Below the pieces are notes generated by a model. The model was not told the origin of the DNA and did not search any database. It saw only the letters and a list, made by a program, of their open reading frames with translations. Below are positions 23,649 through 31,868 of a stretch of 64,000 bases of DNA, in pieces. The stretch's first letter is position 1; each line of letters begins with the position of its first letter. The translations under genes were made by a program, and so were the position numbers. This stretch comes from CAYQTE01 sp964420285 (GTDB lineage Bacteria; Planctomycetota; Phycisphaerae; Tepidisphaerales; Tepidisphaeraceae), in assembly GCA_964420285.1 (NCBI GenBank), contig CAYQTE010000020.1, positions 1 to 64,000 on the forward strand. Direction: 5' to 3'.

Positions 23649-25103
23649 ATGAACAACACAAGTTCCACTGGCGCATCGAACGTCGTCGGGTCCGTGTTCG
23701 CGGGCTGCTTTGTCGGCGTGTTCGCGATTGCCTTTGGCGGCGGCGGGTTTTTCATTCTTTCACAGGCCGTGCAAAAACACGATTGGAAAGCCGTTTTCTT
23801 CAGCCTGCCGTTCCTGTTGGTGGGCATAGTGGCCGCAGGGGCATTGGTCGGGGGCGGGCGGGCGATTGGGCGCCAAAACAAGTTAAAGGCGGCACATCCG
23901 AATGAGCCATGGATGTGGAACACGGACTGGGCGAGCGGGCAGATACCCGATCATGCGGTGCGTGGCACGGTCGCACTCTGGATCATCGCTCTGTTTTGGA
24001 ACGGGGTGGCGATACCGGCGGCGGTCGGGGCAACGCAGCAATATCTCCGTATGCATGACGCCAAGTCGCTGATCGCGTTGGTTTTTCCGGCCGTCGGCAT
24101 CGGGCTGATCGTCGCGGCCATCCGCGCGACGGCGCGGGCGGCGTATTTCGGTAAGAGCGTATTGGAATTGCAAACGCTGCCCGCATCGCCGGGCGGAGCT
24201 CTGGCGGGGACGATTCGCATTGGTCAGGTGCTGCGGCCGACCGGTCCGATTCGGCTTCATCTCCGGTGTACGCGCATCAGCCGCCAGGGGAAGAATACGA
24301 TGCAGACGACCGTTTGGGAGGATGAAGAGGAGCTCGAAAGCGTATTGCCGTCGAAATCGGGAACCGACATTCCGGTGTATTTCGCCATACCCGCCGATGT
24401 GCCGACGACGTCGCGCGCCGGGTTACAGGAGATCGCCTGGTGTCTGGAAGTGAGAGCGGCGACGGCCGAGATCAACTATTGGAGCAAGTTCGGGATACCA
24501 GTTTTTGAGACCAGCAACCCCGTTGTGCCGGCGGCGCCGCAATCGTTTGAAAAACTGCGGCATCACGAAACAACGCCGCAGCCGGCGGACATGCGCGGCA
24601 TCACGCTTTCGCGACTGGCCGATGGCGGATGTGTTGTGGAATTTGCGGCCGCACGCAACCGGGTCGCGGCGGCATTCCAGACGGTGCTGGGAGCGATCCT
24701 TACGGGCGTGCTCGTGGTTTTGATCCGATCCGGTGCGCCGCTGATGCCGGTGATGATCGTCTCGCTGTTTGCGATCATCTTTGATATCGGCGCGGTGTAT
24801 GGTTGGCTCGGTTCGGCGACGATCACATCGCGGCCGACGCTCCTGCACATCGAGCGCGGCCTGCCTCTGATGCGCCGCCAGCGCGATATTCCGGCCAGCG
24901 GGATCAGCGACATCATTACGAAAGTGAGTTCGACGGCGGGGAATACGACATACTACGCGATCATGTCGCGGGTTGGCGCGGAGGATGTGAAGATCGTCGG
25001 CGGAGTGCGGGGCAAGCATATCGCCGATTATCTGGCCGGGGAGATGAAGCGATCGCTGGGGATACCGGCGGCGGTCCAGACGACATCACGCGGGTTGGCC
25101 TGA
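23649..25103 (+). CDS. Large membrane protein, DUF3592-like architecture
   Basis: The 484-residue protein has four N-terminal membrane helices in two pairs (SVFAGCFVGVFAIAFGGG, VFFSLPFLLVGIVAAGAL, TVALWIIALFWNGVAI, SLIALVFPAVGIGLIVAA), a long beta-rich soluble region (about 165-330) and a further helix pair (VLGAILTGVLVVLI, PVMIVSLFAIIFDIGAVYGWLG). The layout resembles planctomycete DUF3592-type proteins, but I cannot confirm the family. The ATG at 23649 follows GGGAAAAG. A TACAAT box is at 23621-23626. Confidence 0.68.
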   Translation: MNNTSSTGASNVVGSVFAGCFVGVFAIAFGGGGFFILSQAVQKHDWKAVFFSLPFLLVGIVAAGALVGGGRAIGRQNKLKAAHPNEPWMWNTDWASGQIPDHAVRGTVALWIIALFWNGVAIPAAVGATQQYLRMHDAKSLIALVFPAVGIGLIVAAIRATARAAYFGKSVLELQTLPASPGGALAGTIRIGQVLRPTGPIRLHLRCTRISRQGKNTMQTTVWEDEEELESVLPSKSGTDIPVYFAIPADVPTTSRAGLQEIAWCLEVRAATAEINYWSKFGIPVFETSNPVVPAAPQSFEKLRHHETTPQPADMRGITLSRLADGGCVVEFAAARNRVAAAFQTVLGAILTGVLVVLIRSGAPLMPVMIVSLFAIIFDIGAVYGWLGSATITSRPTLLHIERGLPLMRRQRDIPASGISDIITKVSSTAGNTTYYAIMSRVGAEDVKIVGGVRGKHIADYLAGEMKRSLGIPAAVQTTSRGLA

Positions 25104-25143
25104 TCGGGCGCTAAGTTCGGCTCGCCGCTGGGTGCGCACGGCC

Positions 25144-25671
25144 TTAAAGCCGTTGCTCGAAGACAGAGAATTTCGTTTCATTTCCTTCCGATTTCGACCG
25201 GCGGCGGATGTCATCCAAGTCGACATCTTGAGTTTGCGCCACCAGCAGCGCCTGCTCCAGTGATTGCCGATCATTCCAGTGGAAGAAAGCCGCGAGCCTG
25301 TCCTTGACACAATCCGTCGGTGAAAGCAGGCGCAGGCGGCCGGCGATTGTGTCGCGCTCAAACACGCGATCAATTCGCTGGTTGCCGACCATCAATGGGC
25401 CTGTCGGAAACTCGACGAAGAACCTGCTGGCGGCGTGGACAAAGTGGCGTCCAGCCTCTCGGAAGCCCAGAATCTTCAGCACGTCGCGAATTTTCCTCCG
25501 GGGCACCGGCCCTTCTTCGATGAAGTCGGGATCTTCGGAGACATATTTCCCCTGGGACCAGATCGCAACGCACGCGCCGCCGGTCAGCGTCACGGTTACG
25601 CCGGCATCCTGAAGGGCCTGACAGACAAGTCCCGCCAGTTCTTCGCCCGACATTTCGGCTATGGATTTCAT
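25144..25671 (-). CDS. Nucleotidyltransferase-like protein (DUF6036/AbiEii-type), putative toxin
   Basis: The 175-residue soluble protein begins with a helix and then VTLTGGACVAIWSQGKYVSEDPDFIEEG, cited here as TGGACVAIW and SEDPDFI. The Gly-Gly plus x-S-x-D-x-D-like arrangement is that of minimal nucleotidyltransferases, though the usual GS is replaced by GG and the acidic pair reads SEDPDF. SPTDCVKDRLAAFFHW is the downstream helix typical of this group. It overlaps the HTH gene upstream by 4 bp (ATGA). The pair resembles AbiE-like type IV toxin-antitoxin modules. Confidence 0.62.
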   Translation of the reverse strand: MKSIAEMSGEELAGLVCQALQDAGVTVTLTGGACVAIWSQGKYVSEDPDFIEEGPVPRRKIRDVLKILGFREAGRHFVHAASRFFVEFPTGPLMVGNQRIDRVFERDTIAGRLRLLSPTDCVKDRLAAFFHWNDRQSLEQALLVAQTQDVDLDDIRRRSKSEGNETKFSVFEQRL

Positions 25672-25997
25672 AAGGGCTTGCCCTTACGCCGGGGGCGGCT
25701 GCGCACAAGCAGGAGCTGCTCTCGCAGCGTTACCGGGTAAAGCGCCAGCGCGCGGCTCAGCAGGGCCGCAAGCTCGTCGCGCGCTGCGTAGCGCGGATTA
25801 AGCTCATACTCGCGCGTGCTGCCGACAGCGCGGCTGACCAGCGCGCCGGCTGCTTCCAGCTTCTCCAAAGCGTTCTGCACCGGGTACAGCGGCGCATCAA
25901 AGAAACGTGCGATTTGGCGCGCGTAACCGCGGCCTCGCGCGGCGAGATAGATGAGCACCCGTTCCTTATTGACCGATCCGAGCAGGCTTGCAAGCAT
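25668..25997 (-). CDS. Winged helix-turn-helix protein, putative antitoxin of the pair
   Basis: The 109-residue ArsR-like winged-helix protein opens LLGSVNKERVLIYLAARGRG, then YARQIARFFDAPLYPVQNALEKLEAAGALVSRAVGSTREYELNPRY, cited in parts: YARQIARFFDAPL is helix 2-3 and TREYELNPRY the wing. The C-terminus is basic. It is translationally coupled to the nucleotidyltransferase-like gene, which fits an antitoxin or autorepressor role. Confidence 0.68.
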   Translation of the reverse strand: MLASLLGSVNKERVLIYLAARGRGYARQIARFFDAPLYPVQNALEKLEAAGALVSRAVGSTREYELNPRYAARDELAALLSRALALYPVTLREQLLLVRSRPRRKGKPL

Positions 25998-26122
25998 AAG
26001 AGTGACCTAAAAAATATGTCGATCGACTTTAATTTTAAGTCGGTCGGGAAGTGGCGTCCAGTTCTGGGTAGTCTGACGACCCGCATGTTTTGGGGATCGA
26101 GCGGCCAAGTGAATCGGCCGGC

Positions 26123-26128
26123 TATAAT
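26123..26128 (+). promoter_or_regulatory. Predicted -10 box (leaderless-type)
   Basis: cggcTATAAT lies 6 nt before the ATG at 26135. Transcription would start at or next to the initiation codon. There is no ribosome-binding sequence between the two. Confidence 0.5.
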
Positions 26129-26134
26129 GACGGC

Positions 26135-26359
26135 ATGCAATGCAACATCGACCAACGCGGCCGGCGGGTGCGGTTTGTTTATGGGCTGGTGATGCTGGCG
26201 ATAGGCGGACTGATCATCGGCCTATGGGCGGCGCGGAACGATTCGATCTGGCCGTGGATCATCGGCCTGTTCGCCGTGGCCAGCGGATTGTTCGGGCTAT
26301 TCGAGGCGCGCAAAGGCTGGTGCGTGGTGCGGGCGATGGGGATCAAGACCAAGATGTGA
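26135..26359 (+). CDS. Small DUF2892-like membrane protein
   Basis: The 74-residue protein has a polar N-terminus (MQCNIDQRGRRVR), two membrane helices (VYGLVMLAIGGLIIGLWAA; WPWIIGLFAVASGLFGLFEA) and KGWCVVRAMGIKT. The N-D-x-x-x-R-x-x-x-G entry and C-terminal CxxxxxMG are the DUF2892 pattern, found also in the YgaP rhodanese tail. Function unknown. It overlaps the 3' end of the convergent higA by 17 nt. Confidence 0.75.
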   Translation: MQCNIDQRGRRVRFVYGLVMLAIGGLIIGLWAARNDSIWPWIIGLFAVASGLFGLFEARKGWCVVRAMGIKTKM

Positions 26360-27539
26360 TCACCCGCGCGGCGTGCCGGCGGCGGGGTGGGGAGTCTTGG
26401 GGAGATTCATGTGGCGGGATGGCCACATTGCCCCAGCCATCAGTAAGGGCCGAGCCGACGATAAACCGTCTGACGGGAACAAGCATCTCGCGACCATGCG
26501 AATAGGGAATTTCGCCGCGTTGTTGGAGCTGTCCCACGACGATTCCAGGGTGAATCCCGTTCGTTTGCGCAAAATCGGCAATCGCTTCCTTTGCATAGAG
26601 CGGCCGGGCGCGGAGAATGAAGGAGCCAAGCCGTTGCGGCGAGAGCAAAAGGCGGCTTGCCTCGGCGCTGGTCTTTTCTTCAGCTTCCGGAAGCCGGCCA
26701 GCGGAATCCGATCCCCTGGGGTCGCGCACCAAGTCGGAATCAATCGATGGACTGTCTCCGTTCTTGATATGCAGCAGTTCATGCAGCAACGTGAGCCAGA
26801 AGGCATCAATCCGGTCAAGGCGCAGCGACAATGCAATGGCAGGCTTGCCGGGATCAAGCCAAAAGGCGGAGCCGTCGATTCTGGTCCTTTGCAGCGACTC
26901 AACAAGCAGCAACCGAATTCCCCAGCCCGCCAGCAGCGCGGGCACTTTCTGAATGTCCTGCGGAACCAGCGTCATATTCCGCATTGTTCGCAAGCCGGCG
27001 GTCAGCGCATCGCGATCAAATCTCGCCGCCGCGACAGTCCGCGCCAGCGATCGCGCGCGATAGAACCATGCGAGTTGGGCCGGAGTGGTTTGGGAATAAC
27101 CGCTGGAATTCCGCGCCGCGGTCGGCTGGGGCGCAATCGCACCCAGATCCTCCGCCTCGAAAAATCGCTTGAGTTGCGACTCCAGGCGGCTCGCGCTGGT
27201 TGTGCCCTCAATCCACCGGCGGCGAATCATCTCGCTGACCGGCGCAGTGCCGTACAGTTTCGCTCGCAACGCCACGTCATTGTCCTTCGACTTGGCGTGT
27301 CCAAGCTGATAGCCGTTCTCGAGATTCATCCAGAACTCCGGCGACGTGCCGAACGCGGCCGCCAGACCCTTTGCGGTTTCGGCAGTGATGCCTCGCTTGC
27401 CGGTGATGATCTGGTTAACCGCATTAAGCGGACGGTCGAGAATGACGGCCAGATCCTGCTGCGTCCATCCGCGCGCGTCCAGCTCGTCGGCAATGTATTC
27501 ACCCGGCGGGAAGACCTCTGCCGGCTCAAGACTGGTCAT
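26343..27539 (-). CDS. higA: HigA-type antitoxin fused to an ImmA/IrrE-like metallopeptidase domain
   Basis: The 398-residue protein has an N-terminal XRE/HigA helix-turn-helix (residues about 9-80: PGEYIADELDARGWTQQDLA, LNAVNQIITGKRGITAETAK, FGTSPEFWMNLENGYQL) and a C-terminal ImmA/IrrE domain with the zinc motif HELLH (residues 253-257). This two-domain type is known for proteins paired with HigB-like toxins. It binds and represses its promoter, and the peptidase may trigger turnover. It lies 17 nt after higB. Its last ten residues are encoded by the left copy of a 24-bp direct repeat. Confidence 0.88.
   Translation of the reverse strand: MTSLEPAEVFPPGEYIADELDARGWTQQDLAVILDRPLNAVNQIITGKRGITAETAKGLAAAFGTSPEFWMNLENGYQLGHAKSKDNDVALRAKLYGTAPVSEMIRRRWIEGTTSASRLESQLKRFFEAEDLGAIAPQPTAARNSSGYSQTTPAQLAWFYRARSLARTVAAARFDRDALTAGLRTMRNMTLVPQDIQKVPALLAGWGIRLLLVESLQRTRIDGSAFWLDPGKPAIALSLRLDRIDAFWLTLLHELLHIKNGDSPSIDSDLVRDPRGSDSAGRLPEAEEKTSAEASRLLLSPQRLGSFILRARPLYAKEAIADFAQTNGIHPGIVVGQLQQRGEIPYSHGREMLVPVRRFIVGSALTDGWGNVAIPPHESPQDSPPRRRHAARVITSWS
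26359..26382. repeat. Direct repeat, left copy (24 bp)
   Basis: This 24-bp sequence, beginning atcacccgcgcggcgtgccg, is found again without mismatch at 27981-28004 in the same orientation. In the right copy it forms the last codons and stop of the DUF3179 gene. Here it lies at the end of higA, in another frame. The two copies enclose the higBA module exactly. Confidence 0.85.
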
Positions 27540-27556
27540 ATCCGTGCCCCTGCTTT

Positions 27557-27856
27557 CTAGCGATGGTAGTCCTCGATACCAACCACGATGATGGTGTTCT
27601 TCGGCGTTGCTTCTTCGATCTCCAGAATCAATCTCCACTGGTCGTTGAGCCGCATGGATCGTTGGTGCGAACGGTTGCCCTTGAGTTTCTCAAAATGCAA
27701 CGATCGCATCGGGTAGAAATCGCGTTCGTCCATCGCCGCGCGAATGGCGTTCATCACCTTTCGAAAAGCCCGCACTACGGGTCGGCCGTAGCCTCCGTCA
27801 AAATCCAACTCGGTATACATGCGCCTGAGCACTTCATCGCGAAACCTGAAATTCAT
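27557..27856 (-). CDS. higB: HigB/RelE-type toxin
   Basis: The 99-residue protein of the RelE/HigB superfamily is a ribosome-dependent or free mRNA endonuclease. The HigB signature LHFEKLKGNRSHQRSMRLNDQWRL is present in the parts LHFEKLKGNR and SMRLNDQWRLILEI, ending IIVVGIEDYHR with the terminal His typical of the family. It is the first gene of the pair, with higA 17 nt downstream. Confidence 0.9.
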   Translation of the reverse strand: MNFRFRDEVLRRMYTELDFDGGYGRPVVRAFRKVMNAIRAAMDERDFYPMRSLHFEKLKGNRSHQRSMRLNDQWRLILEIEEATPKNTIIVVGIEDYHR

Positions 27857-27980
27857 GCCCGGCCGCTCCGTTCGCCACTGATTCTATCGGCCGGTCGCGA
27901 AATATCAATAATATATTTTATCGTTTAGACGGTAATCATCAATTGTGATATCGAGACTGTCGGCGGCAGATTTGAGAATA
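27857..27980. promoter_or_regulatory. AT-rich higBA upstream region
   Basis: The 124 bases between higB and the DUF3179 stop are strongly AT-rich from about 27896 to 27960 (aatatcaataatatatttta and following). This differs from the GC-rich surroundings. It must hold the higBA promoter and the HigA operator. No clear dyad could be fixed by eye. The base composition suggests that the stretch came in with the module. Confidence 0.5.
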
Positions 27981-28004
27981 ATCACCCGCGCGGCGTGCCG
28001 GCGG
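27981..28004. repeat. Direct repeat, right copy (24 bp)
   Basis: Exact match to 26359-26382, 1622 bp away. It contains the final codons AGTPRG and the stop of the DUF3179 gene on the minus strand. Its flanks differ from those of the left copy on both sides. Confidence 0.85.
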
Positions 28005-29274
28005 GCGGGCGGCGGCCGCGGCCGGGGGTTGGCGGGGGCGCGGGCGACGCGGTGCTCGGGGGTTCCTGGGTTGGGGTCGTCAATTTCAGGCCCGGGAACC
28101 AGGGGGCGACCACGTCGTAATAGACGTTTTCATCCATGTTGATCGGAGTGAGCTTCTGGCCTTTGAGGGGACCGTCAACGGCCACGCCGTCGGCCGTCCA
28201 GAACGATCCGCTGTCCGAATCGACCATGCTGGCGGTGGGGGCGGCGGCGCTGCGGCGGGGATGGAACGTCGTCACCAGGTCTTCGCCAACCTGCCGATCG
28301 AACACGCGAACCAGGCCGGTGGCGGGATCGCTGACCAGCAGAACGGCCGTCGATCCGGCGTGGAAATTGGCGATGCGCGGAGCGGGGCCGGTCATGGCGG
28401 CCAGATCGGCGGCGGCCGGAGGCGTGGAATCGATCAGGACCACGGGCTGGGCCGGCGGAACCGTGCCCAGCCCCGGCATCGGATAATAGGGAAGCACCGG
28501 GGCGGCGGGCATGTTGGCGGGCAGATCGGCCGGAGGAGCGAGAACCCGCGTCGATGGGTGCAGCGAGCGCCAGATCTTCCACGTGGTCTTGGTCGCGGGC
28601 GCGGCGGCGCCGATGCCGGTGGCGGGCTGGTTGTCCACGGTCCGGCCGGTGATGCCGTTGATGAACTGCCCGGTGCGCTGGTTGTAGAGCAGGGGCATGT
28701 TGGCGGGCATGGAGATGATCTGGAGTTCCCGGCCGTGGACGGTGCGGTCGACGGAGACGCACAACGCGCGATTGGCGAATGCCGACCAGACCAGCATTTG
28801 GTGCTTATTCTGGCTCTGCTGGATCACGACGGGATCGGCGTAGAGGATGGCGTACGGGTAGGCGAACGATTCGCCGTTGAAGACCACGCCCACCACCCAG
28901 TCGCCATCGTCGATCGCAGCGGCATCGGCCGAGACAAAGGCCGGATCGTCGAGGATTCCGTACGGCCCGGTGGCGTTGGTCACAAAATGATAGGCGAACA
29001 GCGACAGCACGGGGGCAAGGCCGACCAGCCACCACGCGCGTCGCCGGCCGCTGGCGATCATGCCGATCAATCCGGCACAGCAGAGCAGCGACGCCGATGC
29101 CAGCAGCCACTGCATGCGGTGGCAGAGCATGATGAATTCGATGCCGTTCTGATACCGGCCCCAATACGGACTGGCCCCGAAGGCCATGGCCGAAGCCAGA
29201 GCAACGGCCCAGAGCAACAAAAGGAGTGGAAGGGCCACGGCGTCAGGATACAATCGAGCCCATCGAGGATTCAA
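27982..29274 (-). CDS. DUF3179-domain membrane protein
   Basis: The 430-residue protein has three N-terminal membrane helices (AVALPLLLLLWAVALASAMA; WLLASASLLCCAGLIGMIA; WWLVGLAPVLSLFAYHF) and then a DUF3179 domain: DGDWVVGVVFNGESFAYPYAI, the ILYADPVV strand, FDRQVGEDLVTTFHP, a late DSDSGSFWTADG and GPLKGQKL. The central cysteine motif of typical DUF3179 proteins (TYCPLC) appears to be replaced by VWSAFANRALCV. A Pro/Ala-rich insert and a Pro/Thr-rich tail are disordered. Function unknown. Confidence 0.75.
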   Translation of the reverse strand: MNPRWARLYPDAVALPLLLLLWAVALASAMAFGASPYWGRYQNGIEFIMLCHRMQWLLASASLLCCAGLIGMIASGRRRAWWLVGLAPVLSLFAYHFVTNATGPYGILDDPAFVSADAAAIDDGDWVVGVVFNGESFAYPYAILYADPVVIQQSQNKHQMLVWSAFANRALCVSVDRTVHGRELQIISMPANMPLLYNQRTGQFINGITGRTVDNQPATGIGAAAPATKTTWKIWRSLHPSTRVLAPPADLPANMPAAPVLPYYPMPGLGTVPPAQPVVLIDSTPPAAADLAAMTGPAPRIANFHAGSTAVLLVSDPATGLVRVFDRQVGEDLVTTFHPRRSAAAPTASMVDSDSGSFWTADGVAVDGPLKGQKLTPINMDENVYYDVVAPWFPGLKLTTPTQEPPSTASPAPPPTPGRGRRPPAGTPRG

Positions 29275-29359
29275 CTGCCGGGCGGCATGCGGGCGATTCT
29301 TATTTCACGAGCGGCTGGCCTGGATCATTATCGGAGCAGGCGGAATGAGAGGATATCCC

Positions 29360-30961
29360 ATGACAAGAGGAACCATCGCGGCGATTATCGCCCTGGGGCT
29401 TGCCGGCGTCGGCATCAGCCAGGGACAGGCGACGCGACCAGCGACATCGCGGCCGACGACCATGGGGATTGTCATCGGGCGCGATACAACGTATGTGACC
29501 GGACCGCTTCGTCCCGATGGAACGGTGGATTACATCGCCGCGGTGAATGCCGAATTCAGCCAGGGTGTGACGCCGCAGAACAACGCGGCGTGCCTGCTCG
29601 TGCGCATCAATCCGCCCGAAGATTCGCGGTATGAGGATACGCCGCTGAACAAGCAAATGGAATTGATGCGATTGCTCGGACTCCAAGGCAACGTGCCGGA
29701 ACAGATTCCCTGGCACAACCTAAAGGAGTTCGATCCGAAGTTCGCTAGTCCAGGCTTCATTTACCCAACAAGCGGATATTGGGCGGCAATGGCCGGGCCG
29801 TGGTCGGCGGCGGATATGCCCGCCCTGCCGCGCTGGTTGGAGGCGAATAAGGCAAGTCTTGATCTGGCGGTGGAGGCCTCGCATCGCGAGCGATATTGGA
29901 TGTCGCTGGTTTGCAACAGTGACACGGAATTTCTCCTGACCGTGCGGAGAACGAACGGCAGCCGGTGGCGAGCGCTCGCGGACTCGTTGCGTGTTCGCGC
30001 CATGCAGGAGCTTCAACAGGGCAACCGCGATGCCACGTGGAGCGATTTGTGCGCTGTGCATCGGATCGCCGGTTTTCTTGCGCACTCGCCGGACAACCTT
30101 GACGTTGCGATTTCAGCGAGGATTCAGGTAAATGCTTGGGTATCGGATCGTGCGCTGTTGTGCAACGCCGACATCTCGACGGATCTGCTGCACCGCATGG
30201 CGTCCGACATGGCCGCTTTCGCCCGAGCGCCCGACATTCGCGAAGTCTCGGGAAAGGTGCGACGACTTGAGTATCTGTCGGCCGTCGAGGAAACAGCTCG
30301 AACCTGGGACAACGACATGGCCACGCTACCTCCGGGCCAGCGGCAGCAGATGCAAAATATGCTTAATGTGCTGGGTCTTTGGCAGCCGGACTGGAACCGC
30401 ATGCTGAGGCTCGGGAACGACTATTGGGACGATGTGTTGCTGGACGACTCGGCGATGCCGGCGGAGCACCAAAAGGCGCACAGAGACGAGATCGAACAAC
30501 GTGTGCGGAATCTGGGTGCCGTGGCGCATTCGGCGGACCCGGACTGGACCGGTGCGCCCGGCAGCACCTGGCTCATTCACAAGAAGAACGAAACTCGTGA
30601 CACCTATTCCGATCGCTTGGGCTCCTATCTGCTGGCAATAACGGCTCCGAACGTGACGCTATTTCGCGATACGCCAGATCGGCTGGGCAACGTAGAACTG
30701 GACTGGACCGAAGTGGCCGTCAACCTTCTGCTCTATCGCCGGGAGCACGGCAGCTATCCGGCGCAACTCCAAGACCTGGTGCCGCAGTACATGGCGCATC
30801 TTCCGGCCAACGTTCCGGACTATCCGATGCGCTATGAACGCCAGGCCGATGGCTGCGTTCTCGAACGAGCTCCCGCAACGGCAACCGCACCCTTGCGGGC
30901 GGCGACCCGGCCGACGACCAATCCCGATATGAATGGCGATTTCTTCTTCCGCCTGCCGTGA
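29360..30961 (+). CDS. Secreted planctomycete-type protein of unknown function
   Basis: The 533-residue protein has a signal peptide (MTRGTIAAIIALGLAGVGIS). The mature part opens with a Thr/Pro/Arg stretch and then TTYVTGPLRPDGTVDYIAAVN, and NNAACLLVRINP. I know this pattern from secreted planctomycete proteins without assigned role. The remainder is alpha-helical, with no cysteine pairs or enzyme motif apparent. The C-terminus holds ATRPTTNP. The ATG at 29360 gives a proper signal peptide, so the longer open frame is not used. Confidence 0.75.
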   Translation: MTRGTIAAIIALGLAGVGISQGQATRPATSRPTTMGIVIGRDTTYVTGPLRPDGTVDYIAAVNAEFSQGVTPQNNAACLLVRINPPEDSRYEDTPLNKQMELMRLLGLQGNVPEQIPWHNLKEFDPKFASPGFIYPTSGYWAAMAGPWSAADMPALPRWLEANKASLDLAVEASHRERYWMSLVCNSDTEFLLTVRRTNGSRWRALADSLRVRAMQELQQGNRDATWSDLCAVHRIAGFLAHSPDNLDVAISARIQVNAWVSDRALLCNADISTDLLHRMASDMAAFARAPDIREVSGKVRRLEYLSAVEETARTWDNDMATLPPGQRQQMQNMLNVLGLWQPDWNRMLRLGNDYWDDVLLDDSAMPAEHQKAHRDEIEQRVRNLGAVAHSADPDWTGAPGSTWLIHKKNETRDTYSDRLGSYLLAITAPNVTLFRDTPDRLGNVELDWTEVAVNLLLYRREHGSYPAQLQDLVPQYMAHLPANVPDYPMRYERQADGCVLERAPATATAPLRAATRPTTNPDMNGDFFFRLP

Positions 30962-30992
30962 CGGAAAGCAGCGGAGAACCCTCCGGGCATTA

Positions 30993-31024
30993 CCTTGTCA
31001 CCTTGTCACCCCGTCACCTTGTCA
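30993..31024. repeat. Four tandem 8-bp units ccttgtca
   Basis: Units at 30993-31000, 31001-31008 and 31017-31024 are exact; the third (31009-31016) reads ccccgtca. They lie in the 82-bp gap between two convergent genes. Such tgtcacc-type tandem arrays are another class of short intergenic repeat. Confidence 0.75.
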
Positions 31025-31043
31025 TCCCCTGCCCCTCTGCTCC

Positions 31044-31862
31044 TCATTCCCCCGGTATATACCCAATCGTCGCCTCCATCGGCGAGCTCGCGGACGCATA
31101 TCGTTTCTTCGGGATTCTCCCCGCTCGGGCGGCCAATCGGCCGGCTTCAAGGGCGTGGCTCATGGCGCGGGCCATGGCCAGCGGGTCTTTGGCGTGGGCG
31201 ATGCCGGTGTTGAGGAGCACGCCGTCAGCGCCCAGTTCCATGGCGATGGCGACATCGCTGGCCGTGCCGACGCCGGCATCGACGATCACCGGATACGCGG
31301 GGTCCTTCTCCTTGAGCGTTTCCAGGCACAGGGAGATGGCCAGCGGATTGAGCACGCCCTGGCCCGAGCCGATCGGGCTGCCGGCCGGCATGACGCTGGT
31401 CGCGCCGGCCTCCTTCAGACGCCGGGCCGCGATCGGGTCATCGCTGCTGTAGACCAGAACCGCAAACCCTTCCTTGACAAGCTGGCGGGTGGCATCCAGC
31501 GATCCAACCGGGTCCGGCAGGAGCGTCTTTTTGTCGGCCAGCACTTCCAGCTTCACCCAGGCCGAGCCGGGGTTGTGCTGCTTCTCCAATAGATCGCGCC
31601 CCAGGAGCGCGACGCGAACGGCGTCGTCGGCCGTGAAGCACCCGGCCGTGTTGGGCAGGACGATGTATTTGCTCAGATCGAGGAAATCGAGCAGGCTGCG
31701 ACCGCGGTCATCGAGGAGTCGTTCGCGGCGCACGGCCACGGTGACAACCTGACACCCGCTGGCGTCCAGGGCCTGCTGCATGAGTTCGTAGGTGGCGTAT
31801 TTTCCGGTGCCGACAAAGAGCCGGCTGTGAAGCGAAAACTTACCGATGGTTAACTGGTCCAT
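31044..31862 (-). CDS. thiG: Thiazole synthase
   Basis: ThiG builds the thiazole phosphate of thiamine from 1-deoxyxylulose 5-phosphate, dehydroglycine and ThiS thiocarboxylate. The TIM-barrel protein of 272 residues shows LTIGKFSLHSRLFVGTGKY, LPNTAGCFTADDAVR, the Schiff-base Lys in WVKLEVL, VMPAGSPIGSGQG, VIVDAGVGTASDVAIAMELG and GVLLNTGIAHAKDP. No thiS or other thi gene is adjacent and there is no room for a TPP riboswitch upstream. A TATAAT box lies 6 nt before the ATG. Confidence 0.96.
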   Translation of the reverse strand: MDQLTIGKFSLHSRLFVGTGKYATYELMQQALDASGCQVVTVAVRRERLLDDRGRSLLDFLDLSKYIVLPNTAGCFTADDAVRVALLGRDLLEKQHNPGSAWVKLEVLADKKTLLPDPVGSLDATRQLVKEGFAVLVYSSDDPIAARRLKEAGATSVMPAGSPIGSGQGVLNPLAISLCLETLKEKDPAYPVIVDAGVGTASDVAIAMELGADGVLLNTGIAHAKDPLAMARAMSHALEAGRLAARAGRIPKKRYASASSPMEATIGYIPGE

Positions 31863-31868
31863 GGGGGA

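Noticed and set aside
30993..31024. CRISPR array
   Set aside because: The 8-bp units are directly adjacent without spacers; no cas gene is in the window.
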